Position numbers and translations under genes: made by a program. A stretch of DNA of 49,737 bases, taken from CAVVXX01 sp052389895 (GTDB lineage Bacteria > Pseudomonadota > Alphaproteobacteria > Micropepsales > Micropepsaceae). Location of the stretch: assembly GCA_052389895.1 (NCBI GenBank), contig JBQTHM010000048.1:1-49737 (forward strand), given 5' to 3'. How positions within the stretch are numbered: the stretch's first letter is position 1; every line of letters starts with the position of its first letter. Positions 40,977 through 49,164 of the stretch are shown here, in pieces. The notes beneath the pieces are model-generated. The model saw only the letters and a list, made by a program, of their open reading frames with translations, had not been told where the DNA came from and ran no database searches.

Positions 40977-41384
40977 TTAGCGCGGTGGATGGCGCATCCG
41001 GCGGCTGGCGCGGCGCAAAGCCAGCGCGATCGCGCCCCCGCCAAGGAGAAGAATGAGAATGGGGCCAAGCCATAGAGCATAGGTTTCGGCCCTGACCGGC
41101 GGCCGCAAGAGCACGAAGTCGCCGTAGCGCGCCACCAAGAATTCCTTGATCTGATTGTCCGATTGGCCGGCGGCGATACGCTCGCGGATGATGCGGCGCA
41201 ATTCCTTTGCCAGCGCTGCGTTGGATTCGTCGAGCGATTCGCCCTGACAAACCAGGCAGCGGAGCTCCTTTTGCAGTGAACGGGCACGCGCCTCGAGTGC
41301 GGGATCGGAAAGATTTTTCGCATCGGCGGCCGCAAGCGCGGCCGTAGCCAGAAGCGCGAACAGGATGGCGCAGGCGCGTTTCAT
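40977..41384 (-). CDS. ccmH: cytochrome c-type biogenesis protein CcmH (CycL)
   Basis: Thioredoxin-like membrane protein that keeps apocytochrome c haem-binding cysteines reduced. 135 residues: signal peptide (MKRACAILFALLATAALAAA), the redox motif RCLVCQGES (Cys43/Cys46), helix ELRRIIRERIAAGQSDNQIKEFLVARYGDFVLL, a C-terminal transmembrane helix (LWLGPILILLLGGGAIALAL) and a basic tail. It starts 4 bp inside ccmF (ATGA), so translation is coupled. A much longer open frame through ccmF exists in the same reading frame but is not coding beyond this gene. Confidence 0.95.
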   Translation of the reverse strand: MKRACAILFALLATAALAAADAKNLSDPALEARARSLQKELRCLVCQGESLDESNAALAKELRRIIRERIAAGQSDNQIKEFLVARYGDFVLLRPPVRAETYALWLGPILILLLGGGAIALALRRASRRMRHPPR

Positions 41385-43294
41385 GCCTTGCTCGCCTTTG
41401 CAGCACGCAGTCTTCCACGGAAAGCGACGATCCCGCCAAGCGCCATGATGCCGGCGCCAAACCAGATGAAAGGCGCCAGCGGATTGCGGTAGGCGCGCAC
41501 GACCCAGCTTCCTTTTTCGCGCTCGTCGCCGAGCGCCACATAAAGATCCGACCAACCGGTCGTATAAATGGCCGTTTTCGATATCGCCTGCCCTTCCACG
41601 GGATAGCTTCTGCGTTCCGGCCGCATCGTGGCGAGCGGGCGGCCGCCGGCGAAGGCGGTGAACGTCGCGCGGTCGGCGAAATAGTTGGGCCCCCGCACCT
41701 GTTCCGTTTTTTCCAGACGAAGGACGTAACCTGCCACGTTCAGCGACTGTCCGGGTGCAAGCACCTCTACTGTTTCGGTCTTCCACATGGTTGCACCGGC
41801 AATGCCGAGCGCGACGACCCCGAGCCCGGCATGCGCCAGCGTCATGCCCCAGGCGCCGGGCGACATGCGCAGATCGCGGATCGCGCGTACGCGGCCCGTG
41901 ACATAAGCTATTGCGCCCGCAATGAGCCACACACCAAGCGCCACCGCGGCGAATCCCAGGAGAGACGCGCCGTCGAGCAGGATCGCTACAAGCCCCGCGG
42001 CCAGCGCCGCGACCGCGGCAAACGACAGCGGGCGCAGCGCGGTGCGCCAGTTGGTACGGCCCCATTTCAGAATGGGGCCGAAGGGTGTCGCCAGCGCCAG
42101 CAGAGCGAAGACCGGCACCACCGTTATCGCGAAATAGGGCGGACCCACGGAAATCCTGTCGCCCGTGACGGCTTCGAGCGCCAGCGGATAGAGCGTGCCC
42201 AGACAGATCGTTGCCGTTGCGGCGACAAGCAGCACGCCGTTCACGAGAATTCCCGTTTCGCGGCTCACCGGCGCATAGGGTTCGCCCGGGGACAATAGGG
42301 ACGCCCACCACGCGTAGAGGACGAGAGGTATGCCCACCACGAGCGCGAGAATGCCGAGAATAAAAACGCCCCTTGCCGGATCGTTGGCGAAAGCATGCAC
42401 GCTCGTCAGCACGCCCGAACGAACTATGAAGGTGCCGATCAGGCTGAAGGCGAAGGCCGCTATCGCCAGCAGCAGGCTCCAGCTCTTGAACGAACCGCGC
42501 TTGGCCGTAGGCATCATCGCATGGATGAGGGCAGTAGCGAGAAGCAGCGGCATCAGCGAGGCATTCTCCACCGGGTCCCAGAACCAGAAGCCGCCCCAGC
42601 CCAACGTGTAATAGGCCCACCACGAGCCGAGCGCGACGCCCAGCGTGAGCGCCGTCCAAGCCACGAGCGCAAAGGGACGCGACGCGGTTATCCATGCCGT
42701 GCCGCCGCGCGCATCCAGCAATGCCGCCACCGCATAGGCGAACACGGCCGACAATCCGACGTAGCCCAAATAAAGAAGCGGCGGGTGAAACGCCAAGCCG
42801 GGATCCTGCAACACGGGGTTCAGCCCCGCGCCCTCGAACGGCGGCGGATCAAGACGCCAGAACGGGTTCGACGTGAACAGCACAAACAGCAGGAACAGAA
42901 CGCCGATTGCACCCTGCACGCCGAGTGCGCGCGAACGCAGTTGCGCGCCGGCGGGCATCAGCGCCATACCTGCCGAATAGACGCCGAGCACGAGAAGCCA
43001 GAGCAGCATCGAGCCTTCGTGGTTTCCCCACACGCCCGAGATTTTGTAGATGAGCGGCTTGGCGGTGTGCGAATTCTGCGCAACCGCCAGCACGCTGAAA
43101 TCCGAAACGACGTAGGCGTAAGTGAGCGCCGCGAAGGCCGCCGCGACGAAGGCGCACATGCCGAACGCCGCGCCGCGCGCCGCCGCCATGAACGCCGCAT
43201 CGTTGCGCCAGGCGCCCCAGAAGCCCGCCGCCGTCTGCACCAGCGACAATGCGAGCGCTAGCGCCAGCGAAAACTGGCCCAGTTCTCCCGTCAC
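41381..43294 (-). CDS. ccmF: haem lyase CcmF/NrfE family
   Basis: Joins haem from CcmE to apocytochrome c in the periplasmic face of the inner membrane. 637 residues with many transmembrane helices and the haem-handling tryptophan-rich motif GWGGFWFWDPVENASLMPLL, together with WGNHEGSMLLWLL, and the periplasmic His-containing segments (FHPPLLYLGYV). Length and motifs match family members. Overlaps both ccmE and ccmH by 4 bp, forming a tight operon. Confidence 0.97.
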   Translation of the reverse strand: MTGELGQFSLALALALSLVQTAAGFWGAWRNDAAFMAAARGAAFGMCAFVAAAFAALTYAYVVSDFSVLAVAQNSHTAKPLIYKISGVWGNHEGSMLLWLLVLGVYSAGMALMPAGAQLRSRALGVQGAIGVLFLLFVLFTSNPFWRLDPPPFEGAGLNPVLQDPGLAFHPPLLYLGYVGLSAVFAYAVAALLDARGGTAWITASRPFALVAWTALTLGVALGSWWAYYTLGWGGFWFWDPVENASLMPLLLATALIHAMMPTAKRGSFKSWSLLLAIAAFAFSLIGTFIVRSGVLTSVHAFANDPARGVFILGILALVVGIPLVLYAWWASLLSPGEPYAPVSRETGILVNGVLLVAATATICLGTLYPLALEAVTGDRISVGPPYFAITVVPVFALLALATPFGPILKWGRTNWRTALRPLSFAAVAALAAGLVAILLDGASLLGFAAVALGVWLIAGAIAYVTGRVRAIRDLRMSPGAWGMTLAHAGLGVVALGIAGATMWKTETVEVLAPGQSLNVAGYVLRLEKTEQVRGPNYFADRATFTAFAGGRPLATMRPERRSYPVEGQAISKTAIYTTGWSDLYVALGDEREKGSWVVRAYRNPLAPFIWFGAGIMALGGIVAFRGRLRAAKASKA

Positions 43295-43791
43295 GGGCCG
43301 CCGCCGCGCCGAAGCGGCTTCGGCCGCGCAGGCGGGCCTTCGCCTGTGAGCGTTTCGCCTTCCTTCCAGCGCCCCGCACGTTTCAGCGCATCCACGACTT
43401 CGCGCGGCATGTAGCGCTCGTCGTGCTTGGCGAGCACCTGCGTGGCGACAAAGACGCCGTCGTCCCCGCGCGCCCCCAGCGCCACCACGCCCTGGCCTTC
43501 GCGGAAGAGATCAGGCAGCGCGCCCGTATATCGAACGGGCACGCTCGCACGCCCATCGGTGACGGCGAACCGCACTTCGGCGCCGGACCCGTGTTTCAGA
43601 CTTCCGTTCTGCACGACGCCGCCAATGCGGAACTGCTTTCCCGGCGCAACCGGGCGCGACTGCAGATCGCTCGGCCCGTAGAAATAAAGAACGTTCTCGT
43701 CGAGCGCGGCGATGACGAGCGCGCCCGAACCCGCTCCGGCAGCAAGCGCCGCCAGCGCAAAGGCCAAGCGTCTCTTTTTCTTCGGGCTCAT
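43291..43791 (-). CDS. ccmE: cytochrome c maturation protein CcmE (haem chaperone)
   Basis: Binds haem covalently through a His and passes it to CcmF. 166 residues: an N-terminal membrane anchor after basic MSPKKKRRL, OB-fold core (FRIGGVVQNGSLKHGSG, VPVRYTGALPDLFREGQGVVALG), and the haem-attaching VLAKHDERYMP with His123. The C-terminal tail is proline-rich and flexible. Start of the ccmE-F-H run; ccmI/cycH, commonly upstream in related genomes, is not found in the window. Confidence 0.96.
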   Translation of the reverse strand: MSPKKKRRLAFALAALAAGAGSGALVIAALDENVLYFYGPSDLQSRPVAPGKQFRIGGVVQNGSLKHGSGAEVRFAVTDGRASVPVRYTGALPDLFREGQGVVALGARGDDGVFVATQVLAKHDERYMPREVVDALKRAGRWKEGETLTGEGPPARPKPLRRGGGP

Positions 43792-43885
43792 TCTTTCCTG
43801 TTCCCGCGCGCGGGCGGACTATACTGTCGGCATCATGCCGGTAAAGCGCGGCCGATCGCCCCGCTCCGGCCATTCGGGAGAATGC

Positions 43886-44470
43886 ATGAAATCCTTTTTG
43901 CGCGGGGCCATTCTCGTTCTGGCCGCAAGCGTTGCGGCCGCCTGTTTCCCCACCAGCATCCATCCCATAGGCACCACGGCGCCCGCCGCCATCGACGCGC
44001 GGTTGCTGGGCGCATGGAAGCTCGCCCCGAAGGGAAAGGAGCGCGAGCCCAACTACATCTTCTTCATCCAGCGCGACAAAGGAGAGCTCGAGGCGCTCAT
44101 GGTGGGCGCGCCCGAATCCGACGACGGCGGCTGGATGTCGTTCTCCATCAAGACGGCGCGGTTGAAGGGAAAAGACTTTCTCAGCGCACGCATTCTGCTC
44201 GACGACGGAAAGCCGTTGGAGGAGCCGGACTATACGCCCGTGTATTACCGCCTCGATGGCAAGAACACATTGCACCTCTATGTGTTGGGCGCGAAGGCGA
44301 TCGGCGCGGCCATCGGCAAAGGTCAGATCAAGGGCGAAGTGAAGAAACTTACGTATGGCGACGAAGTGAAAATTACCGCCGCGCCCAAGGCGCTCGACGC
44401 TTTCTTCGCCTCGCACGATCCCAAGACGCTGTTTACGGATGAGCTGGGAACTTACACGCGAATGAAATGA
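43886..44470 (+). CDS. probable lipoprotein of unknown function
   Basis: 194 residues with a lipoprotein-like signal (MKSFLRGAILVLAASVAAACFPTS; lipid-accepting Cys about 20). The mature part is beta-rich with LLGAWKLAPKGKEREPNYIFFIQRDKGELEALMVG and YTPVYYRLDGKNTLHLYVLGAKAIGAAIGKGQIKGEV, a calycin-like strand layout. No family recognised. GGGAG precedes the ATG at 43886; the longer frame from 43712 lies over the ccmE promoter side and is unlikely. Confidence 0.75.
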   Translation: MKSFLRGAILVLAASVAAACFPTSIHPIGTTAPAAIDARLLGAWKLAPKGKEREPNYIFFIQRDKGELEALMVGAPESDDGGWMSFSIKTARLKGKDFLSARILLDDGKPLEEPDYTPVYYRLDGKNTLHLYVLGAKAIGAAIGKGQIKGEVKKLTYGDEVKITAAPKALDAFFASHDPKTLFTDELGTYTRMK

Positions 44471-44478
44471 AACTATTC

Positions 44479-44499
44479 CCTCTCCCGCAAGGGGAGAGG
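44479..44499. repeat. short palindromic repeat between convergent genes
   Basis: CCTCTCCC-GCAAG-GGGAGAGG is a perfect 8-bp stem-loop placed 9 bp after one gene and 24 bp before the end of the next. It resembles the CCTCCCCC-type palindromes near 49043 and 49146 and may terminate both convergent transcripts. Confidence 0.6.
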
Positions 44500-44522
44500 A
44501 GAAAATGCAACGCGGTTCTCTG

Positions 44523-44870
44523 CTAGTGTTTCTCCGCTTTGCGCAGGATTTCATCCGCCACGCCGGTTTCGTATTCCAGCGCTTCGGCGGTCAGCGTGAT
44601 CTGATGCGGCCAGTCGGCGCGCGCCAGCCCCTTGCGCGTGAGCGCGTTCCACACCGCTTCATTGAACAGCCCGCTGGCGTCGCGCGCCGAGACCACCATT
44701 TCGCCCACATGCAAATGGTCGCCGTGCGGATCGGGAAAGCGCATGACGGTAATCTCGCCCGCGCCCGGCCCTTCGCGGCCGGCGCCTTCGATACGCGCAA
44801 TCACCTGAAGAATCGCCAGAGTGCGCAGCTGGAGGCCGTTCAGCTTGTGCGGGTTGTGCCTGGGGGGCAT
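44523..44870 (-). CDS. conserved protein of unknown function
   Basis: 115 residues: RHNPHKLNGLQLRTLAILQVIAR, GEITVMRFPDPHGDHLHVGEMVVSARDASGLFNEAVWNALTRKGL, QITLTAEALEYETGVADEILRK. The helix-turn pattern with NPHKLN.LQLRTL and HGDH.HVG recurs in alphaproteobacterial proteins of this size; function unknown. The HGDHLH triplet could bind metal. Confidence 0.7.
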   Translation of the reverse strand: MPPRHNPHKLNGLQLRTLAILQVIARIEGAGREGPGAGEITVMRFPDPHGDHLHVGEMVVSARDASGLFNEAVWNALTRKGLARADWPHQITLTAEALEYETGVADEILRKAEKH

Positions 44871-44995
44871 GGCAGCGTCGAAATATCGTCACCGCCGTAT
44901 AGCACATCCAATCTTTCAATTCCCACGCAGGATTCGATGCGATTTCCTTCAGCTGCCGTTACGCGAGGCATCACAATCGCGCCTCATCAATGTGG

Positions 44996-45757
44996 TCAGC
45001 CAGCATAGCTGTTGCGGCGGAGGAGGTCTGCTTCTTCCTTGCCGAATAGGATGCCGAAAAGGTCGGCCGCCACGGCGAGATGCGCCTCGGCGTTGGGCCC
45101 CGTTTCAAGGGTCGCCACGCGCACTTCGCGGGCGATGTCTTCGCCGTAGCGGCGCAGCGCGGAAACCGTATCGTCCAGCGCGGGGCGGAACTCCGCGTCG
45201 AACCCGAGCGGAAGCGCAAGCGCGCGGCATTCGGTCAGCAGCACCGCGAAGCGCCTGGCCTGGGCCGCCTTTTCCCCGTCGGGTGCGGCCGACAAATCCA
45301 GCCGCTTCGGATTGCGGAAGCCGAAGGCGCCCAATTTGCGGATCGGCAGCGCGGCGACGATGGCGCGCGGCGCGCGCTCCATGAAACCCGTCATCACGTC
45401 CGCCACCAACGTGCGGAACTTCGCGAGCCGCGCGGCATCCTTGGAATCGCCGGTGCCGTGCTCGCGCAGAAGCTCTGCGGAGACGCGCAAAAACGCGCTC
45501 AAGTGCGCGCTCAATTCCTCTTCATTGAAATCGGCAGGGCGCGCATCGCGGATGGCATGCGCGTGCATTTCGAGCTCGCCAAAAAGCTGTTCGTTACGGT
45601 GCGCCGAGAGCTGCGGCCGCAGGGCCTGCAAAATGACGTCATGCGGCAGCCCGCTTCCGCCCGCCTGACGGTCCGCCTCGACGGCCTCGGCCAAACGGCT
45701 GGCCGTCGCGGGCGGCAAGCGGCTGAGGAAATCCTGCAGCGCCGAAACTTTCTCCAT
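44996..45757 (-). CDS. conserved protein of unknown function, possibly truncated
   Basis: 253 residues, soluble. MEKVSALQDFLSRLPPATASRLAEAVEADR and DRQAGGSGLPHDVILQALRPQL match what I recall of a roughly 500-residue alphaproteobacterial family, so this copy may lack the C-terminal half; that recollection is not verified. The tail has LRRYGEDIAREVRVATLETGPNAEAHLAVAADLFGILFGKEEADLLRR. The start at 45757 is preferred over 45766. Confidence 0.7.
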   Translation of the reverse strand: MEKVSALQDFLSRLPPATASRLAEAVEADRQAGGSGLPHDVILQALRPQLSAHRNEQLFGELEMHAHAIRDARPADFNEEELSAHLSAFLRVSAELLREHGTGDSKDAARLAKFRTLVADVMTGFMERAPRAIVAALPIRKLGAFGFRNPKRLDLSAAPDGEKAAQARRFAVLLTECRALALPLGFDAEFRPALDDTVSALRRYGEDIAREVRVATLETGPNAEAHLAVAADLFGILFGKEEADLLRRNSYAG

Positions 45758-45853
45758 TGAAAGCATGAAGCGACTTTAGCCTCGCCCGTGCATGCGCGCA
45801 ATTTTCCGGCGCATCATTCGCGCAAGTTTACGTGCGCCAATCCGGAATTGGCA

Positions 45854-47353
45854 TCAGCTGCGCGCAACCGGAAGTTCGAGGCGGGCTTCGAGGCCGCCCA
45901 GGGGCGACTGGCCCAGCGTGAATTCGCCGCCGTACAACTTGGCGATGTCGCGCACGATGCTGAGGCCCAGGCCCGAACCGGGAACGGTTTCGTCGAGCTT
46001 TTCGCCGCGCCGTACGGCGCGGTCGCGTTCTTCCGGGGCAAGCCCCGGCCCGTCGTCACCGACGGCGAGCACGAAACGCCCGCCCGCGCCCGGCTGCGCT
46101 TCGATGCTTACGCGCGCATTCGCCCATTTGCAGGCGTTGTCGATCAAGTTGCCCGCCATTTCCTCCAGATCCTCTCGGTCGCCGCGAAAGGCGAGTGCGG
46201 GCGAGACGTCGAGCGCAATGTCGAGCGGCTTCGCAGCGTGCATTTGCTTCAACACGCGCACGAGATCGCGTAGCACCTGCGCCACTTCCGCCCGGTTGCC
46301 CAGCACATCAAGCGAGCCTGCGGCGCGCGCGCGCGAAAGGTAGTGATCCACCTGGCGGCGCATGATGGACACCTGCCTGCGTACGGCATCCGCCAGCGGA
46401 CCCTGCTGGCCCGATACTTCGTTGGCCAGCACGGTGATCGGCGTTTTGAGGAAGTGGGCGAGATTGGCGACGTTGCCGCGCGCGCGCGCCACCACCTCGG
46501 CGCTGTAATCGATCAAGCTGTTGAGCTCGGCGGCGAGCGGCGCGATTTCGGCGGGGAATTCGCCCTCCAGGCGGCGCGCGCGGCCCTCGCGAATGCGCGC
46601 CAGCGCATGACTGACGCGGCGCAAGGGGAGCAGGCCTAGGCGCACCTGGATGATGATGGCTGCAATCAAGCCCAACCCAAGGGCGCCGAAAGACCAGGCA
46701 AGCGTCGCATCGAAGCGGGTGACGTCGTCCTGAATCTCCGCGAGATCGCCCGCCACAAGGAAGCGGAAAGTCTGCGGCTGGCCGTTGATCGCGGTGCCGG
46801 GAAGTCTGATGCGCCGTTCGAGCACGCGCAGACGCTGGCCGTCCGGCCCGTCGGCATAACCCCACAATACGCCCTGTTCGGCGGTCACGTTGTGTGTCTC
46901 CAGCACCGTGTCCCAAAGCGAGCGCGAGGTTTGCGGCTGCAAAGGCAATGGCCTGGGCGGCTGCGGCGCAGGTTCGGTTACATCGGCGGGCGGCGCGGCG
47001 GCCGGCGCGGCTTCCGGCGCCGCGGGCGGCGGTTGCGGTTGCGATTGCGGTTGCGATTGCGGTTGTGCCGGTTGTGTCGCGACTTCCGGTTCGATCTGCC
47101 AATACCAGCCGGAATAGATGCGCTCGAAACGCGGATCGGCGAAGCGGTCTTCGAGAGCCACACTGCCCGGCGTTTCCATCACCGCGGCCGCGATCAGCCC
47201 TTCCATGTCGTTGGCGAGACGATCGTCGAAGCTCTTTTCCACCGTCTGGCGGAAAGTATCGGAGAGCACGATACCGCCCAACGCCAGGCCCAGCACCGTC
47301 CACACCGCGGCAATGGCGATGAGACGGAAGGTGAGCGAGTTAAGGCGTGGCAT
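45854..47353 (-). CDS. sensor histidine kinase with Pro/Gln-rich periplasmic insert (FeuQ/PhoQ-like)
   Basis: About 499 residues. TM1 (FRLIAIAAVWTVLGLALGGIVL), periplasmic domain, TM2 (SFGALGLGLIAAIIIQVRLG), then HisKA NVANLAHFLKTPITVLANEV (His about 298), N-box NLIDNACKWAN, DDGPGL and GSGLGLSIV. Residues roughly 88-141 of the periplasmic domain are a low-complexity segment of Pro, Gln and Ala (PAQPQSQPQSQPQPPPAAP), unusual for this family. ATG at 47353 overlaps the regulator gene by 14 bp. FeuQ-like by gene order near ccm genes, not proven. Confidence 0.93.
   Translation of the reverse strand: MPRLNSLTFRLIAIAAVWTVLGLALGGIVLSDTFRQTVEKSFDDRLANDMEGLIAAAVMETPGSVALEDRFADPRFERIYSGWYWQIEPEVATQPAQPQSQPQSQPQPPPAAPEAAPAAAPPADVTEPAPQPPRPLPLQPQTSRSLWDTVLETHNVTAEQGVLWGYADGPDGQRLRVLERRIRLPGTAINGQPQTFRFLVAGDLAEIQDDVTRFDATLAWSFGALGLGLIAAIIIQVRLGLLPLRRVSHALARIREGRARRLEGEFPAEIAPLAAELNSLIDYSAEVVARARGNVANLAHFLKTPITVLANEVSGQQGPLADAVRRQVSIMRRQVDHYLSRARAAGSLDVLGNRAEVAQVLRDLVRVLKQMHAAKPLDIALDVSPALAFRGDREDLEEMAGNLIDNACKWANARVSIEAQPGAGGRFVLAVGDDGPGLAPEERDRAVRRGEKLDETVPGSGLGLSIVRDIAKLYGGEFTLGQSPLGGLEARLELPVARS
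47031..47076 (-). repeat. tandem TTGCGG/TTGCGA hexamers encoding a Gln/Pro tract
   Basis: GGTTGC-GGTTGC-GATTGC units recur about six times, encoding the QPQSQPQSQPQ stretch of the kinase's periplasmic domain. Length changes by slippage would stay in frame when whole hexamers are gained or lost. Confidence 0.75.
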
Positions 47354-48044
47354 GTCCGGTGCGGTGGTTTCCGTTCTCGGCCGATTCAGGGCCGTCCAGG
47401 CAATAGCCCAGCCCGCGCACCGTGTGAATGAGATTGACGCCAAGCTTCTTGCGCACGCGCCCCACGAAGACCTCGATCGTGTTGGAATCGCGGTCGAAAT
47501 CCTGATCGTAGAGGTGCTCGACAAGCTCGCTGCGCGAGACCACGCGGCCCTTGTGGTGCGCGAGATAGGCGAGCAGGCGGTATTCCAGCGAAGTGAGCTT
47601 CACCGGATTGCCCTCCACCGTGACGCGGGAAGACCGCGTATCGATGCGCAGCGGGCCCACTTCGATGTCCGGCGCGGCCAATCCGGCCGCGCGGCGCATG
47701 AGCGCGCGCAGGCGGGCGAGCAGCTCCTCGGTATAGAACGGCTTCGCCAGATAATCATCGGCGCCCGCGTCGATGCCCTGCACCTTGTCGCTCCAGCGGT
47801 CGCGCGCGGTGAGAATGAGCACCGGCATGTTGCGCCCTGCCTTGCGCCAGCGTTCGAGCACGGTGACGCCGTCCAACTTGGGCAAGCCGAGATCGAGAAC
47901 GACGGCGTCGTAGGGTTCGGTGTCGCCGAGGAAGTGGCCTTCCTCGCCGTCGCCCGCCACGTCAACGGCGTAGCCCGAATCGGTCAGCGCCTTCTTCAGC
48001 AGGCGCTGGAGGTCCTTATCGTCTTCGACGAGCAGGACGCGCAT
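47340..48044 (-). CDS. OmpR-family response regulator (FeuP/PhoP-like)
   Basis: 234 residues. The receiver domain has LLVEDDKDLQ, phosphoacceptor Asp51 in VVLDLGLPKLDG, and the KPF lysine (DDYLAKPF). The winged helix has VTVEGNPVKLTSLEYRLLAYLAHHKGRVVSRSELVEHLYDQD and NTIEVFVGRVRKKLG. PhoP-type by the SxLEYxLL..L..H.G.VVS pattern. It is followed by its kinase with 14-bp overlap and preceded by a PepSY-like protein gene two bases away, so all three form an operon. Confidence 0.95.
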   Translation of the reverse strand: MRVLLVEDDKDLQRLLKKALTDSGYAVDVAGDGEEGHFLGDTEPYDAVVLDLGLPKLDGVTVLERWRKAGRNMPVLILTARDRWSDKVQGIDAGADDYLAKPFYTEELLARLRALMRRAAGLAAPDIEVGPLRIDTRSSRVTVEGNPVKLTSLEYRLLAYLAHHKGRVVSRSELVEHLYDQDFDRDSNTIEVFVGRVRKKLGVNLIHTVRGLGYCLDGPESAENGNHRTGHATP

Positions 48045-48046
48045 CG

Positions 48047-48508
48047 CTAGCGCCTCCGGCGCGGGCGGTCATCGCCCTCGACGCCGCGAATGCGCCCCGT
48101 GCGCGGATCCATGTCGAGCCAGATCACGCGGCCGTCGGGCGTCAGCCATTTGATGCGGTCGCCGCGGGGGCCGCGCTGAACATCGAGCAGCCTTCCGGGA
48201 TGCTGACGGCGGATGTCGGGCAGGAAACGGTCGAGCGGCGGGCGGTCGCCGCGGCGGTAGCGGTCGGGGCGATCGAACTCGCGTGCGCGCGGCGGAGGCC
48301 CGTCGTAATCATCGCGAAAACGCCGGCGGTCGAAGGCGCGCTCGTCGCGGAAGCGGTCGCCGCGGCGTTCCGCGCGGCTGTCCACGCGCTCCACGCGCGG
48401 CCCGTTCCAGCCGCGGTCGAAATCTCCGCGATCACGATTGCGCGCGTCGGCCGTATTGGCGGCCGCGAACAACGCCAAAAACGCTAGCATTACCGCCAGA
48501 TACCGCAT
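48047..48508 (-). CDS. secreted Arg/Asp-rich protein with PepSY-like C-terminus
   Basis: About 153 residues: signal peptide MRYLAVMLAFLALFAAANTADA. A long, highly charged low-complexity region (RDRGDFDRGWNGPRVERVDSRAERRGD, rich in R and D) follows. The C-terminal fold FLPDIRRQHPGRLLDVQRGPRGDRIKWLTPDGRVIWLDMDPRTGRIRGVEGD is like a PepSY domain. PepSY proteins often lie beside PhoP/PhoQ-type or FeuP/FeuQ-type genes. The end is two bases before the regulator start. The longer frame to 48532 adds a leader with no signal. Confidence 0.8.
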   Translation of the reverse strand: MRYLAVMLAFLALFAAANTADARNRDRGDFDRGWNGPRVERVDSRAERRGDRFRDERAFDRRRFRDDYDGPPPRAREFDRPDRYRRGDRPPLDRFLPDIRRQHPGRLLDVQRGPRGDRIKWLTPDGRVIWLDMDPRTGRIRGVEGDDRPRRRR

Positions 48509-48624
48509 GCAACCTTTTAGGCCGGAAGCCATGAACTCCAGATGAACGGCCCGGCCAGCGCCGGTTCAGGAGCGCGTGATCATACTCCATTGCGAATGAA
48601 AGGGCGTGGGCCCCGAGTTGAGTA

Positions 48625-48746
48625 TCGGCATATCCCCCGTCCTTTGAACTTGAGGCCAGGACACTCACGTAACGCCCCTCCTCGTGATGCCGGCCTTAAG
48701 TAAGAGCCCGCGCGGGTAACACAAGTTCCCGCGCGGGTTTGTTTTT
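48625..48746 (+). ncRNA. candidate small RNA with anti-Shine-Dalgarno loop
   Basis: On the plus strand TCACG (48665-48669) pairs with CGTGA (48683-48687) around a loop TAACGCCCCTCCT, which exposes CCCCTCCT, complementary to ribosome-binding sites. It is followed 20 bases later by an intrinsic terminator. Loops of this type occur in alphaproteobacterial trans-acting sRNAs. No promoter could be fixed and the 5' end is a guess. The hairpin may instead serve the convergent small gene. Confidence 0.3.
48707..48746 (+). terminator. intrinsic terminator, two copies of the palindrome CCCGCGCGGG
   Basis: CCCGCGCGGG at 48707-48716 and 48728-48737 pair with each other around TAACACAAGTT and are followed on the plus strand by TTTGTTTTT. 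No plus-strand gene precedes it closely. It lies at the very end of the minus-strand small gene (stop at 48745), so it may act in both directions. Confidence 0.75.
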
Positions 48747-48975
48747 AGTCTGCGGAGTATTGTGGAAAGGGACTCGGGCGGCCGGGAGAGAGCGCGGCGA
48801 TTTTGGCGTGGAGTGCATCCCACTCTGCGGGCGTTGGATCGCGGTTTTCGGCGATCATGGATTTGACCTGTGCGACAGTGGAGGTGATCAGCGTCACCAC
48901 TTCCACGCCCGCCTGGATCAGGCCCGGCAGGGCTTCGAGAAACGAAACGAGCAATGCGCTTGTTGCGGGGGTCAT
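48745..48975 (-). CDS. small protein of a type common in prophages
   Basis: 76 residues: an amphipathic/hydrophobic N-terminal region MTPATSALLVSFLEALPGLIQAGVEVVTLITSTV, then NRDPTPAEWDALHAKIAAL. The final (D)PTPxEWxxLxxxIxA motif recurs in small phage-encoded proteins located near lysis or tail genes, of unknown function. A second phage-like small gene lies upstream, but no other phage genes are seen. Confidence 0.6.
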   Translation of the reverse strand: MTPATSALLVSFLEALPGLIQAGVEVVTLITSTVAQVKSMIAENRDPTPAEWDALHAKIAALSPGRPSPFPQYSAD

Positions 48976-49042
48976 AACTGCTCCTTTTGTCGGGTTGCAG
49001 GTTGAACATCGAGAGCCCCCTCCGTCGCGCATTCGCGCGACA

Positions 49043-49162
49043 CCTCCCCCAATGGGGGAGGATGATCAGAAGTCTGAAACCGGAATTCGGAAGCCAGACA
49101 GCCATTTCCGATTTCTGAGTTCCGATTTCTGATTTCCGTTTCATGCTCCCCCGCTGGGGGAG
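49043..49162. repeat. palindromes and short direct repeats in intergenic DNA
   Basis: Stem-loop CCTCCCCC-AAT-GGGGGAGG (49043-49061) and stem-loop CTCCCCC-GCT-GGGGGAG (49146-49162) flank two direct copies of TTCCGATTTCTGA (49106-49118 and 49120-49132), followed by a partial third copy. The intergenic stretch 48976-49265 has no gene. Confidence 0.7.
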
Positions 49163-49164
49163 CT

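Noticed and set aside
40977..42695. A 572-codon minus-strand open frame covering ccmF
   Set aside because: Only its last 135 codons (ccmH) carry a signal peptide and the RCLVCQG motif; the rest is a shadow of ccmF in another frame.
47031..47076. CRISPR-like repeats
   Set aside because: The units are six to twelve bases without spacers and are translated as a Gln/Pro tract inside a kinase gene.
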